Assembly: GCA_963681505.1 (NCBI GenBank)
Contig: OY811971.1
Location: forward strand, 24,087,036-24,151,035
Direction of reading: 5' to 3'
Source of the DNA: Eunapius fragilis
Lineage: Eukaryota > Porifera > Demospongiae > Spongillida > Spongillidae
DNA: 64,000 nucleotides
Within the stretch, counting starts at the first letter, position 1. Every line of letters starts with the position of its first letter. Position numbers and translations under genes: made by a program. The notes under the pieces were generated by a model, which was not told the origin of the DNA, ran no database searches, and saw nothing but the letters and a program-made list of their open reading frames with translations. Shown here one piece after another: positions 47,500-58,228 of the stretch.

Positions 47500-49410
47500 A
47501 ACAAATAAATACATTCCACTGTCGCCTTGACAGGTCCAGTCCTATCTGCAAGGATGCTTTCTGTGGCATCATTGGCACAAATTACCGCACATTACAGCGC
47601 TGGATGCAGCTGGTGTGCTCTGACGCTGATGTTGAGCCCCATGGCAACTGTGGCAGGGCACCTCACAATGCCCTCTCTCGTTTGGACAAGAACAGGGTGG
47701 TCTCATTCATTATGAATTATGCAGCCTTACATGCCCTACCTGATCCTGCTCGGTTGCAACCTTGGGAAGATCAGAGACTATGTTCTGGAGGGTGGCAAAA
47801 CACTAAAGTCTGTGTATGCCAAGTATTCCAAGGCCATGGAGTCCACCACACCAGCACCACAGCAACCTTGCCCTTACAGGTTGACCAGTCGGCTGAAGCG
47901 GCAGTAAACCTTGCTCAATGTTCCTCCGGCTCCTCCAACACCTCCTTCTGCACGTGAAGTACTTGACTCTGGCACAAGAACTGCTCTAACATCAAGATCC
48001 AACGCAGCGATCTGTGTGACAAGTGTGATCAGATGTTGGTCACGTTGAGGCACAGCCTTTCTGACGTGCAGCACAAAACAATAAATGGCAAATACACCCA
48101 GCACCTCATTAAGGCAAAGGCATTTCGTGATGCCTACAATGCAAATATTGAAGAGGCTGAGAAAGAATGGGGAAGGAAGAGACAGAAGGAGCATGACCAG
48201 ATCCTGGGTCACTTGGAATCCAGTGTTACATGCCTCTCGCCCAGTCCATGTAGGTGGAATAATGCATGCACCAAGCTGACCACCACCACAGCACCCTTGC
48301 CGGCCTGCTCTGCCTCGACAATTAAGAACACCTGGTGGCACAGCAGCTCACAACACACACCAAACACCTGGACCTTGTGAGGTGTCCTGAAATAAAAAAA
48401 GTGCCCCTTTGCTGTGAGCTATAGTGTGGTGACGCCAGCTGGCAGTAGTCAAAGGAGTGTACACTGCATCTGCATGTCCAGGTGGGCATGTGAGGTATAG
48501 GGAGACATCAGGGCCCTTCAGGCCGACAACTGTGTGGGCCAGAACAAGAGCACCACCATGATGTGGTACCTGGCCTTGGGGGTCATCACTGGGCAACATG
48601 ACATCATCTTCATGCTACCTGGGCGCACAAAGTTTTGACCCGATTCCTACTTTGACCTGTTCAAGAAGTACAGGACCATGTAGATGATATGGACGACCTA
48701 GCTGACTGTGTCCGGCAGTGTGGCCAGGACGTCGCTTGTGTGCCACAGCTGTACCAGGACTACGACTGGAATGCCTTGAGTTTGACCAAGACCACCCAGG
48801 TGTCATTGGAATGAAGACCTTGCCATCGAACACAAACCCCACTGAGGTGACCATGCTGAGGGCTGGAGTGGCCATAAAGGACATACAGGATGCTTATCAG
48901 AACCAAGTGATGCCACCTGTATAATTAAGTGGATTGTCCCTGTCGCGGTCACTGTACCTGTATGAGAAGGTGATGGAATACGCCCGTGACCCCAACAAGG
49001 TCCACGTCCAAAGCCTCCACCAAGCTCAGAGGCCAACTCTTCATTAGTTCATGTGGTAATGCTTCATCCCATGCAGTACCAGAAAACGACCAACCAGGAC
49101 CTTCAACTACCATTCCTCACTTACCTACTATTGAGGGTCATGAGTCTGCAGATGACACTCACAGTGAAATGCAAGGCAAAGGCAATAGCTGACTGTTTCT
49201 TGCAGGAGGAAACGCAGACGCAGGTCTGAACTAATCCTTGCCTACCAATGCACTGTATGTGGCAAGAAGTATGCCAGTAGCCAGGCCCTGTCCCTGCACA
49301 AAAAGAACACTCACAAGCAGCCTGCTGTTCCAGGTGATGTCACTAAGGCGACAATTCCAGTGTTGACGAAGGAAGCCAGGGTTCACCCAAACGCAGGCCT
49401 AGGCTAAGAT
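47500..49410 (+). pseudogene. DUF7869-like mobile-element protein, multiply frameshifted
   Basis: Pieces in order on the plus strand: CKDAFCGIIGTNYRTLQRWM, EPHGNCGRAPHNALSRLD, NYAALHALPDP (47540-47750), then in another frame IRDYVLEGGKTLKSVY (47765-47815), CDKCDQML (48019-48042), HLIKAKAFRDAYNANIEEA (48110-48165), the signature DNCVGQNKS...LPGRTKF (48525-48640), LSLSRSLYLYEKVMEY, and a C2H2 finger (CTVCGKKYASSQ...LHKKNTH, 49252-49315). The D-N-C-x-G-Q-N-K and G-x-T-K-F pattern is that of the DUF7869 family, as I recall it, common in invertebrate repeats. At least four frame changes and a stop after LPGRTKF show decay. Enzymatic role unknown. Confidence 0.55.
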
Positions 49411-49440
49411 TTGTATTGACAGGCCATTTTCCTGTTCGGT

Positions 49441-49755
49441 GTGTACACCTTATGTGTTGTTAAGGGGTCACCTGTACACCACTGTACATCTGTGTCGTTA
49501 AGGGGTTACCTCTGTACACCTTATGTATGTGTTGTTAAGGGGTCACCTGTACACCATACATCTGTGTCGTTAAGGGGTTACCTCTGTACACCTTATGTAT
49601 GTGTTGTTAAGGGGTCACCTGTACACCACTGTACATCTGTGTCGTTAAGGGGTTACCTCTGTACACCTTATGTATGTGTTGTTAAGGGGTCACCTGTACA
49701 CCATACATCTGTGTTGTTAAGGGGTTACCTCTGTACACCTTATGTATGTGTTGTT
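49441..49755. repeat. Minisatellite, ~65-71-bp compound unit
   Basis: Alternating half-units GTTAAGGGGTCACCTGTACA and GTTAAGGGGTTACCTCTGTA, each ending in CACC plus TTATGTATGTGT or ATACATCTGTGT. Followed by a G-tract (49758-49775). The translated frame is repetitive and not a gene. Confidence 0.85.
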
Positions 49756-49775
49756 GGAGGGGGGGGGGGGGGGGA

Positions 49776-50089
49776 GGGGGGGGCACATTATGGAGTTCTT
49801 TTGAGAACTTGACACATAGATGTGTGCCAATCTGCAAGTTGCCAAACACAACTTGACTTAATTTGCAATCGATTTGTTTTGTTGTGATACTGTGCCTGGG
49901 TTTTCTATTAAGTAACCATCTCATGTCATCATCATACAGACCACACATCCATCCATGTATCACTATCACTTCCACCATCACTTCTATCACCCATACCCAC
50001 CTCTTACTACCCACCCACACACACCTCTTACTACCCACCCACACTCCATCTCTCACTAGCCACCCACCCCCACCTTAGTATGCTACCCC
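49776..50089. other. Non-coding, CCACCCACAC-rich stretch
   Basis: Short CTCTTACTACCCACCCACAC repeats at 50003-50050. No gene is supported. Confidence 0.45.
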
Positions 50090-50405
50090 CAAGTAATGCC
50101 ACCCGTTGTAAAGTGCAGAGAGTTGTCCCTCCAGCGGTCACAGTACCTGTTTGATAAAGTTAGGGAGTACGTCCATGACCAAACCAAGAGGGCAACATCT
50201 CTCCCAGGCCCTGGGGGGGGGGGGGGGGGGGGGGGAGGCTCACTGCGGTTGCACCCTCAGCAGGCAGGATGACCTGCCAGGATCTTTAGCTGCTATCTCT
50301 AACTCTCCCACTGATGGGGATGTCCATGTCCTCATGCCTGAGGATTCAGGTGCAGACAACAGTGGTTCTGACTCTTTGAGGAGGAAATGTAGGAACAGGT
50401 TCTAG
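50090..50405 (+). pseudogene. Second partial copy of the DUF7869-like gene 3' part
   Basis: GCCACC..GT-A..GT, TTGTCCCT, CGGTCAC-GTACCTGT and the ACG-CC-TGACC block match 48911-48995. The frame reads LSLQRSQYLFDKVREYVHD against LSLSRSLYLYEKVMEYARD. Interrupted by a G-tract at 50211-50235 and then diverging. Shows a partial direct duplication of the 3' part. Confidence 0.5.
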
Positions 50406-50598
50406 CTAATCTATGCTATGGTGTCTATGCAAGTGTATTATATCAGAATGTGGCACTCATGAGTATGGCAGCTATCCTGCTCTGTACGTTTGCAAATGTT
50501 TGCACTTGGTAGTTCTAAGAAGTACTGACGCTAGCAAAGACCAAAGGAAGGGTTTAAACCACAGAGAAAGGTCTGCACCCGTGGTAGTGTTTACATAC

Positions 50599-50701
50599 TG
50601 TAGCGTCGGATACAGGTGTGGCAAAAAGGATCATCAATGCAATCACATACGTGCTTATATAATACAGATACAAGTACAAAGGTCATAGCGCATGCGCTAC
50701 A
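50599..50701 (-). repeat. 3' LTR of the intact gypsy element
   Basis: 103 bp, plus-strand text TGTAGCGTCGGATACAGG ... GCGCATGCGCTACA. TG...CA ends. Identical to 55506-55608. Confidence 0.95.
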
Positions 50702-50715
50702 CTACCCCCTCCCTC
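50702..50715 (-). promoter_or_regulatory. Polypurine tract
   Basis: Minus strand GAGGGAGGGGGTAG directly before the 3' LTR, the usual position for the plus-strand DNA primer of an LTR element. Confidence 0.8.
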
Positions 50716-50730
50716 ATAAGAAGTGGGGGA

Positions 50731-53700
50731 CTATAGATCATAAATATTTTGTCCCCATCTGTCAGGTCTCTGGCTGTGTCTTGTCGAACGTCTGAGGTTG
50801 GGTGGAACATCTTCTGGCAATTGTACATCTTCATCATGTGTCACATCTTCGGCACCTTGCAAGTGATCACCCTGATCCACTGGCAGCTCCTCAGTCTCAA
50901 TATCATCATCACTTTCTGAGGTCTCGGCTGGAATCTCTCTGTCGATGTTGCTGTTTATCTCATCATCAGTTTCCGAGGCCTCTGCTGGAATGTCCCCGTC
51001 CATATCGCCATTCTCCTCCCCCACCGGTAGCTCTTCACCAGGTCCAGCTACATGTAGGTCATCTGTCTGATTCAATAACAAATTAGGAGGCAACTGTACA
51101 CAGGGTTTAAGTCTATTAAAGTGCACCACCATACTCTTGCGTTTATTGTTCCTGTGTTGAATTTGATAAAGAATATCGCTGAGCACCTTTTGTATGATGT
51201 AAGGCCCTTGCCAATAACAATGGAGCTTAGGGGATTTACCTCTGGGTACTGCTGGACAATGAAGCCAAACCATGTCACCTATCTTGAAAGGCTTCCCATT
51301 GCACAATTTGTCATAATGCACTTTTTGCCTTCTTTGTTGTAACCCCATGTACTCTCTAACCTGCCGATATGCCCTGTCTAAGCGCAGCCTGAGACCCATG
51401 GCATACTTGTTAATCTCTGTAGGAGGATAATGTGGGGGCAAGCCAAACATGACATCAATGGGTAACCTCACTTCTCTCCCAAAAACAAGCTGGTATGGTG
51501 TGCGCCCTGTAGATTCCTGCACACTTGTACGGTAGGCAAACATCAGCAAGGGTATGTATGAATCCCAATTACATGTATCCTCTCTAGCTGCTATACTTAG
51601 AAGGTTTAACAAGGTACGGTTAAACCGTTCTATTAAACCATCAGACTGTGGATGGTAAGCTGTAGTTCTAGTTTTCTTAATGCCCAACAATTTGCACATG
51701 GCTTTAACAAGAGCAGAATCAAAATTTCGGCCTTGATCTGTATGAAGGATATTTGGGGTACCAAAACGACAGACAAAATGATGCACAAAAACTTCTGCTA
51801 CTTTTTCAGCTTCAATGCTGGCCAAGGGAAATGATTCCACCCATTTTGTAAAGTAATCCCCAACTACCAAGATATATTTATTACCTCTGGTGGTGATTGG
51901 TAGAGGGCCCAGGATATCCATTGCTACACGCTCAAATGGACCCGAAGGAAGATCTGCTTGCATTGCTGCTCTTGGTTTTGTAGGCGGTGCTTTACGAGTT
52001 GCACAGCTTTCACATGCAGCACACCATCTCTCTATGTCTCGTCGTTGCCCTGGCCAGTAGAAGCGACGACGTACTTTCTCTACAGTCTTTGAGACACCCA
52101 AGTGACAACCAGATGGTGCATTGTGCAGCTGTTCAAGTACAGTAGGGACCAGATCCTGTGGTAAGACAAACTGAAGACATTTGTTAAGCCCCTTACCAGG
52201 GATATCCTCCCATCTCCTATACAAAACCCCATTTTGCAGTACTAGATACTTCTGTTGAGCCCAAAGGGTCTGCAACCAATACCCCCCATCTTTTGGAAAT
52301 GACTTTGGAAAAGAATTACTCTCAACCCAGACCATGACCTTGGAAAGAGCTGGATCGTTGTTCTGAAGAGTTTCTTGATCTGTTGGTGTCAGAATTGGAA
52401 GCCACAGTGCCAGGTCTGATTCAGTAGCTTGTGCAAGTGCTGCCTCAAGACTGCATTGATTTTCCACCTGGTCTTGACTTGCACCACACTGCTTACAAGG
52501 CAGCCTTGATAAGGAGTCAGCATTTCCATGCTTTAGGCCTGGGCGATGTTCCACTGCAAAGTCGTATTCTGACAAAATTTCAAGCCATCTTGCCACCTGC
52601 CCATGTGGATCTTTGAAATTTTTCAGCCATTTGAGTGCACTGTGGTCTGTGCGGACTTTGAAAGGGCGTCCCCAAAGGTAGGGCTTGAAATATTGGATAG
52701 CCCAAATCAAGGCTAGCATTTCCCGCCGAGTAGCACAGTACTGCCGTTCCTGTTTAGTAAGTACACGACTAGCATATGCGACTACACACCTGTCATTCTC
52801 TTGAGAGAGAACTGCTCCTAAACCCTCCAAGCTTGCATCACAATCAACTGTAAACGGCATATTGAACTGTGGAAAAGAGAGAATAGGAGGAGAACTAAGT
52901 TTTGTCTTTAGCTGCACAAATGCCTCATCGCACAACCCAGTCCACTCCCATGGTTTCAACTTCTCAGTCAATGCATGCAGAGGAGCAGCAATGTGTGCAA
53001 ACCCTTTTATAAACTTGCGGTAGTATGAGGCAATTCCCAAAAAACGTCTCAGTTCCTCAAGGTTCACTGGGGTAGGCCATTCCACAATGCACTTAATTTT
53101 ATCATCATCCACTTTCACACCATCTGCTGACACTATGTAACCCAGGTAATGCACACATTTCTTCAAAATATAGCACTTGCTTGGTTTTAGTTTCAACCCT
53201 GCCTTCTTGAGCCTTGCCAGAACATCTCTAAGTCTGCTCAGATGCTGTTCAACTGTTGTGCTAAAAATGACAATATCATCAAGGTAAACTAAACACGTCG
53301 TCCAATGGAGTCCAGCTAGAACCATTTCCATAAGCTTTTGAAAGGTACTGGGTGCATTAGAAAGCCCGAATGGCATAACCTTGAACTGGTAAGTCCCAAA
53401 AGGTGTACTGAAAGCTGTCTTCTCCTTATGTTCTGGCTCCATTTCCACTTGCCAGTAGCCACTTGCCAGGTCTAAGGTAGAAAACCATTTGGCTCCACCC
53501 AGCATGTCAAGAGTCTCATCTATTCTAGGCAAGGGGTGGACCTCTTTCTTGGTCACATCATTAATACGGCGAAAGTCTACACAAAACCTTAATGTACCAT
53601 CCTTCTTCCTAGCTAGAACAATGGGAGATGACCATGGGCCACTGCTTGCCTCAATCACATCTTGTTGCAGCATGTCATCTAGCATTTTCTTTACTGTCTC

Positions 53701-55488
53701 TCTTTGATGGTAGGGCATCCGTCTAGCCTGTTGATGGATGGGAGGGGCCTCTCCTGTGTTGACTTTATGCTTCAGCACATTCGTTCGTCCCAGGTCCTTC
53801 TCGCCTACAGAGATGACATCAGAAAACTCACACAACAACCTTTTCAATTTCCCTCGATCTGCACTTGAAAGCTCATCTATCCGGGTTACCATGGATTCAA
53901 TTGCCCTAGCAACCTCCTCAGACGAATGAGTTTTGAGAGCTGAACATGTGACACCAGTGTCAGTGTCTACTGGTTCCAAGCTAACAACATCCACCTGTGC
54001 CCCACAACAAAAACAGCCTATGGCTTCATCTGCTTGAAGTGTCGCTGGGAATGGTAGTGGGTTAAGTATCTGAACAACTATCTGACCTGATTGGATAGGT
54101 GAAACTGATCGGGCAATCAACACACCATGCGTTTCAGCCATCTCTGAATGTGGTTCAAAAATTCCGATTGTAGCACTACCATCAGTTGGAGTTACCCTAA
54201 CAGGCAGCCTGACTTGATGATAACCTGGAATCACCACCTTCTCACCCATAACAACATGACATGTGGATGACTGGGCACCAAAAGACAATGGAACACAATT
54301 ACCAGGTTTGCCTACCGTCAAAGTTCTTTTTCCTAGATCAATCAAGCATTTCTGCTTCTCCAAATAATCAGTTCCCAGAAGGCACTGCTGCAACATTTGC
54401 TCAACTACCAGAACCTTGTGCTTCCCTTGATGTGTGCCAATCTGCAAGTGAAGATCAATCTCCCCAGCCACCTTAAGCTCTTCACCATTTACAGCCATCA
54501 CTGGAACAGTGCATGGGGAGAGTGAACTTTTGACCTTAATTTTCACCTTATTCCACACTGCTTCATGTATAAGTGTTACTGAAGAACCAGTGTCTACTAA
54601 CATGCTGACGCCGAATCCCTCTATATGCCCTTGTATGGTTAATGTACATGCAACAGCTGATGTATGTTCCACTGACTTATTGTTTGATGGCTTCCTCTGT
54701 ACACCTTCTCTTCTGCTTGGACAATCTCGTCTTAAATGCCCTGTCTCACCACAATGCCAGCAAGTCAGCTTCCTTTTAGGCCAATTTCTTTTTCCTGGTT
54801 CACGTTCCGCCCTCAGTTTGGTCAATTGCTCAGTCAACCGCTCAACCTGTTGAGAAAGCTTGTGTACCTGACCATCACTCCTTCCAATAGCACAGCTACT
54901 TCCGCCTCCTCGGGTATCGTCAATTGTAGCTTCCGCTTTTAGATGCGCTTGGGCTAACTCCGCTGTCTGCAGCCTGTAAGCCAGTTTCACCGCGTCGTCC
55001 AGCGTCTCTGGTGAATCTGTGAGAAGTTTGAGCTGGATGGTAGAGGAAAGAATACCCTGGATAAATTGGTTACGAGCAATCTCCAAGCGCCTCTCTGGTG
55101 GCCATGAAGAATATCCTTTGTCCGCCAGAACACGCAACCTGCCGGCGAATTCGAGGACAGACTCACCTGCTTTCTGTCTCGCCACGTGCATCTTCGCCTG
55201 CCACTCTAATTCCACCCCGTCAGGAGAAAAGTGACTCGCAAGGCACGCTTTCACCGCATCATACTCTACCGTTTCGCTCACCAATCCCAGCTGACTTACA
55301 ATCCTGAAGGGCTCGTCTTCAAGCAGCGAAACCAACTCTGCTCCTTTCTTCTCTTCAGGTAAGCCTGCTTCTTGGATATATAGTTCCACTCGCTTTATCC
55401 ATAGACTGAAGTCGGTCCCAGTTGCGAAGCGAGGAGGCGGACGCGCTGAAAACCGAGTAGGCCTCCTCTCGCGTTCGGGTTCCGTCAT
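50731..55488 (-). CDS. Ty3/gypsy gag-pol polyprotein, intact, 1585 residues
   Basis: Encodes the structural gag and the enzymes that copy and integrate the element. Start chosen at MTEPERERR (55488), because upstream codons run through the primer binding site and LTR. Gag (about 1-240) ends in a CCHC knuckle CWHCGETGHLRRDC (~243-256). Protease VDTGSSVTL is at ~298-306. Reverse transcriptase carries YLDD at ~735-738, both catalytic Asp present. RNase H has VDCDASLEGLGA and TDHSALKWL. Integrase has HLGVSK...CESC, then AMDILGP, HTDQGRNF and GLIERFNR (complete D,D,E), and a GPYIIQKV module near its end. An acidic tail with near-repeats follows. Gag and pol share one frame, so no frameshift separates them. 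A 5' portion of the gene is mirrored from 60957 onward. Confidence 0.95.
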   Translation of the reverse strand: MTEPERERRPTRFSARPPPRFATGTDFSLWIKRVELYIQEAGLPEEKKGAELVSLLEDEPFRIVSQLGLVSETVEYDAVKACLASHFSPDGVELEWQAKMHVARQKAGESVLEFAGRLRVLADKGYSSWPPERRLEIARNQFIQGILSSTIQLKLLTDSPETLDDAVKLAYRLQTAELAQAHLKAEATIDDTRGGGSSCAIGRSDGQVHKLSQQVERLTEQLTKLRAEREPGKRNWPKRKLTCWHCGETGHLRRDCPSRREGVQRKPSNNKSVEHTSAVACTLTIQGHIEGFGVSMLVDTGSSVTLIHEAVWNKVKIKVKSSLSPCTVPVMAVNGEELKVAGEIDLHLQIGTHQGKHKVLVVEQMLQQCLLGTDYLEKQKCLIDLGKRTLTVGKPGNCVPLSFGAQSSTCHVVMGEKVVIPGYHQVRLPVRVTPTDGSATIGIFEPHSEMAETHGVLIARSVSPIQSGQIVVQILNPLPFPATLQADEAIGCFCCGAQVDVVSLEPVDTDTGVTCSALKTHSSEEVARAIESMVTRIDELSSADRGKLKRLLCEFSDVISVGEKDLGRTNVLKHKVNTGEAPPIHQQARRMPYHQRETVKKMLDDMLQQDVIEASSGPWSSPIVLARKKDGTLRFCVDFRRINDVTKKEVHPLPRIDETLDMLGGAKWFSTLDLASGYWQVEMEPEHKEKTAFSTPFGTYQFKVMPFGLSNAPSTFQKLMEMVLAGLHWTTCLVYLDDIVIFSTTVEQHLSRLRDVLARLKKAGLKLKPSKCYILKKCVHYLGYIVSADGVKVDDDKIKCIVEWPTPVNLEELRRFLGIASYYRKFIKGFAHIAAPLHALTEKLKPWEWTGLCDEAFVQLKTKLSSPPILSFPQFNMPFTVDCDASLEGLGAVLSQENDRCVVAYASRVLTKQERQYCATRREMLALIWAIQYFKPYLWGRPFKVRTDHSALKWLKNFKDPHGQVARWLEILSEYDFAVEHRPGLKHGNADSLSRLPCKQCGASQDQVENQCSLEAALAQATESDLALWLPILTPTDQETLQNNDPALSKVMVWVESNSFPKSFPKDGGYWLQTLWAQQKYLVLQNGVLYRRWEDIPGKGLNKCLQFVLPQDLVPTVLEQLHNAPSGCHLGVSKTVEKVRRRFYWPGQRRDIERWCAACESCATRKAPPTKPRAAMQADLPSGPFERVAMDILGPLPITTRGNKYILVVGDYFTKWVESFPLASIEAEKVAEVFVHHFVCRFGTPNILHTDQGRNFDSALVKAMCKLLGIKKTRTTAYHPQSDGLIERFNRTLLNLLSIAAREDTCNWDSYIPLLMFAYRTSVQESTGRTPYQLVFGREVRLPIDVMFGLPPHYPPTEINKYAMGLRLRLDRAYRQVREYMGLQQRRQKVHYDKLCNGKPFKIGDMVWLHCPAVPRGKSPKLHCYWQGPYIIQKVLSDILYQIQHRNNKRKSMVVHFNRLKPCVQLPPNLLLNQTDDLHVAGPGEELPVGEENGDMDGDIPAEASETDDEINSNIDREIPAETSESDDDIETEELPVDQGDHLQGAEDVTHDEDVQLPEDVPPNLRRSTRHSQRPDRWGQNIYDL

Positions 55489-55504
55489 CCCACTTCTGAC
55501 ACCA
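55489..55504 (-). promoter_or_regulatory. Primer binding site, tRNA-Leu-like
   Basis: Minus strand TGGTGTCAGAAGTGGG, one base after the 5' LTR, complementary to a tRNA 3' end CCCACTTCTGACACCA. This fits a tRNA-Leu acceptor, often used by Ty3/gypsy elements. Confidence 0.65.
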
Positions 55505-55505
55505 A

Positions 55506-55608
55506 TGTAGCGTCGGATACAGGTGTGGCAAAAAGGATCATCAATGCAATCACATACGTGCTTATATAATACAGATACAAGTACAAAGGTCATAGCGCAT
55601 GCGCTACA
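55506..55608 (-). repeat. 5' LTR of the intact gypsy element with promoter-like motifs
   Basis: Identical to 50599-50701. On the minus strand it carries ATTATATAAG (TATA-like, 55561-55570) about 40 bases after the palindrome GCGCATGCGC (55595-55604), which matches the NRF-1 consensus core. The ends are TGTAGCG and CGCTACA. Confidence 0.9.
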
Positions 55609-55613
55609 CATAC

Positions 55614-56089
55614 TATACCGCAAAGATTGTATCGCTATGCACGATGTATAGTTTTCATGTAAAGGCATGGCTGCATTTATAAAAGATAAGCTTACATGCA
55701 TACTGAGCTGCCGTTTCATGTATGAACATCGTCATGCATGCTAACACTTTAATAATTGACAACGCTTTTATGATTCACGAGACGGCAAATACGCTGCTTT
55801 TTTCTCCTCCAGTGTATGCACGATCGATTTCGAAAGCGATTTCGGTTACGAGAACTTCGCATTGAGAACAAGAGCGCTTAGACATTACTATTGACGAGAC
55901 AATCGTACCGGATGTGGGCGTATCAAGGCGCTTGCTGAGATGGAAGGGTGTGTCCTGCATGGAGCAAACTAGGCATTTAACATAGAGCACATTGGTGTCA
56001 TGCCAAGATATTGCCACACATATCTGTTCATATGACCGTCGTTGATTTCCCCACCTTTAACTATTACCCACCCCCACCTCTAACTACAT
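55614..56089. other. Flank between gypsy element and minisatellite, no gene seen
   Basis: An 80-codon minus-strand frame (56017-55775) with CEVLVTEIAFEIDRAY shows no recognisable domain. The region is mirrored at 60356-60831. Confidence 0.4.
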
Positions 56090-57325
56090 GTAGTAAGAGG
56101 TGGGGGGTGGGGGACCTGAGTATAATAAGAGGTGGGGGGTGGGGGACCTGGGTATAATAAGAGGTGGGGGTGTGGGGGGACCTGGGTATAGTAAGAGGTG
56201 GGGGTGGGGGACCTGGGTATAGTAAGAGGTGGGGGTGTGGGGGGACCTGGGTATAGTAAGAGGTGGGGTGTGGAGGAGGGGGACCTTGGTATAATAAGAG
56301 GTGGGTGTGGGGGACCTTGGTATAGTAAGAGGTGGGGGTGTGGGGGGACCTGGGTAGGTGGGGGGTGGGGGACCTGGGTATAGTAAGAGGTGGGGGTGGG
56401 GGACCTGGGTATAGTAAGAGGTGGGGGTGGGGGACCTGGGTGTAATAAGAGGTGGGGGTGTGGGGGGACCTGGGTATAATAAGAGGTGGGGGTGGGGGAC
56501 CTGGGTATAATAAGAGGTGGGGGTGTGGGGGGACCTGGGTATAGTAAGAGGTGGGGGTGGGGGACCTGGGTGTAATAAGAGGTGGGGGTGTGGGGGGACC
56601 TGGGTATAATAAGAGGTGGGGGTGGGGGACCTGGGTATAACAAGAGGTGGGGGGACCTGGGTATAGTAAGAGGTGGGGGGTGGGGGACCTGGGTATAGTA
56701 AGAGGTGGGGGTGTGGGGGGACCTGGGTATAGTAAGAGGTGGGGTGTGGAGGAGGGGGACCTTGGTATAATAAGAGGTGGGTGTGGGGGACCTTGGTATA
56801 GTAAGAGGTGGGGGTGTGGGGGGACCTGGGTAGGTGGGGGGTGGGGGACCTGAGTATAGTAAGAGGTGGGGGTGGGGGACCTGGGTATAGTAAGAGGTGG
56901 GGGTGGGGGACCTGGGTATAGTAAGAGGTGGGGGTGGGGGACCTGGGTGTAATAAGAGGTGGGGGTGTGGGGGGACCTGGGTATAATAAGAGGTGGGGGT
57001 GGGGGACCTGGGTATAATAAGAGGTGGGGGTGTGGGGGGACCTGGGTATAGTAAGAGGTGGGGGTGGGGGACCTGGGTGTAATAAGAGGTGGGGGTGTGG
57101 GGGGACCTGGGTATAATAAGAGGTGGGGGTGGGGGACCTGGGTATAATAAGAGGTGGGGGTGTGGGGGGACCTGGGTATAGTAAGAGGTGGGGGTGGGGG
57201 ACCTGGGTGTAATAAGAGGTGGGGGTGTGGGGGGACCTGGGTATAATAAGAGGTGGGGGTGGGGGACCTGGGTATAATAAGAGGTGGGGGTGTGGGGGGA
57301 CCTGAGTATAGTAAGAGGTGTGGGG
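56090..57325. repeat. G-rich minisatellite, 31-34-bp units, ~38 copies
   Basis: Units GGACCTGGGTATAATAAGAG plus GTGGGGGTGTGGGG or a shorter GTGGGGGTGGG. The two unit lengths often alternate, giving a higher-order pattern, and a ~480-bp block (about 56170-56640 vs 56650-57130) is duplicated. The long Pro/Leu/Tyr-rich frame on the minus strand is a translation of the array, not a gene. Mirrored at 59120-60355. Confidence 0.9.
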
Positions 57326-57394
57326 TAAATAGCATAGTGCCTATGAATAGTGCGTACACTTATGTGCGCGCGTGTGTGTATGGCTGAAAATGGG

Positions 57395-58216
57395 TGTGAA
57401 ATGAAAACGTTGGGCGGTTAAACTACCTGAGCCCGGCCCGGCATGGCCAGCTGAGCGCATGCAAATTAATAAGGACTGCTGCCCAGTTCTTTATTTACGC
57501 CTCTCCACTTTATCGCATCGGTCTGATGTACAATGGTATAGCGCTGTGCACCTACTAAATGACTACGAAAGGACTTAAGAGTTTATAGCCGAATCGATCG
57601 AACCCACAGGCATATGATGTCGTGTTCGCGGGTACTGGTAGAACGTACCGTGTTGTGTATGGCGATGGAAGCTGAATCTAACCATTAACAAATCTTGTTC
57701 GCTATAGGTCGAAGTGTAAACAGAACCACTGAGACGTTTGTAAGAAGCGAAATTGATACTTTCAGCTGGGTGGGCACGAGAATTATCAAATTCATGTGCT
57801 CGGAGTGACGGGAACCAGGTCGTAATAGAAAAATGGCGCCTAGAGAGCGAGAAATGTGCAATTACTTTGCACAGCCGTATCTCCGTAACGGATCAAGTAA
57901 AAATTAACGAACAGGACAAATCAATAGATACAGGATCCATCAACGTGTAAACGAAGTTTGAAGTGAATTGAATGTTCCTACCGAAAGATATGGCGGTTTT
58001 GAACCCTACAGGGTATCGGACGTTGTAACACTGGCACGAAGCTAATGCAAGATTCCAAAATCGATTTTACCAGAGAGAAATGATGTAGTATGAAGTGATC
58101 AAAATAGGAAGTTAATACCATTTACCGTTCGGGAGAGGTAGCGATTTCAAAGTGAATCATTTTTATAACTTTAAATATATAAACGTGATACGCCAGTTTC
58201 TCGTGAACTGTCCCAT
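57395..58216 (-). repeat. GGGACAGTT-family copy, left palindrome arm
   Basis: Reverse complement of 58229-59050. Its GGGACAG border faces the palindrome centre. Confidence 0.95.
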
Positions 58217-58228
58217 ATATATATATAT

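Larger units (their letters stand above)
50599..55608 (-). mobile_element. Intact Ty3/gypsy retrotransposon
   Basis: 5.01 kb, with two identical 103-bp LTRs and the 5-bp target duplication CATAC at 50594-50598 and 55609-55613. It has a primer binding site, a polypurine tract and one uninterrupted gag-pol frame. Identical LTRs and an open frame indicate a recent, possibly active copy. Part of it is mirrored in the palindrome. Confidence 0.95.

Noticed and set aside
55489..55719. Start of the gypsy polyprotein 77 codons upstream at 55719
   Set aside because: Those codons cross the LTR border and the primer binding site. MTEP at 55488 is the first Met after them.
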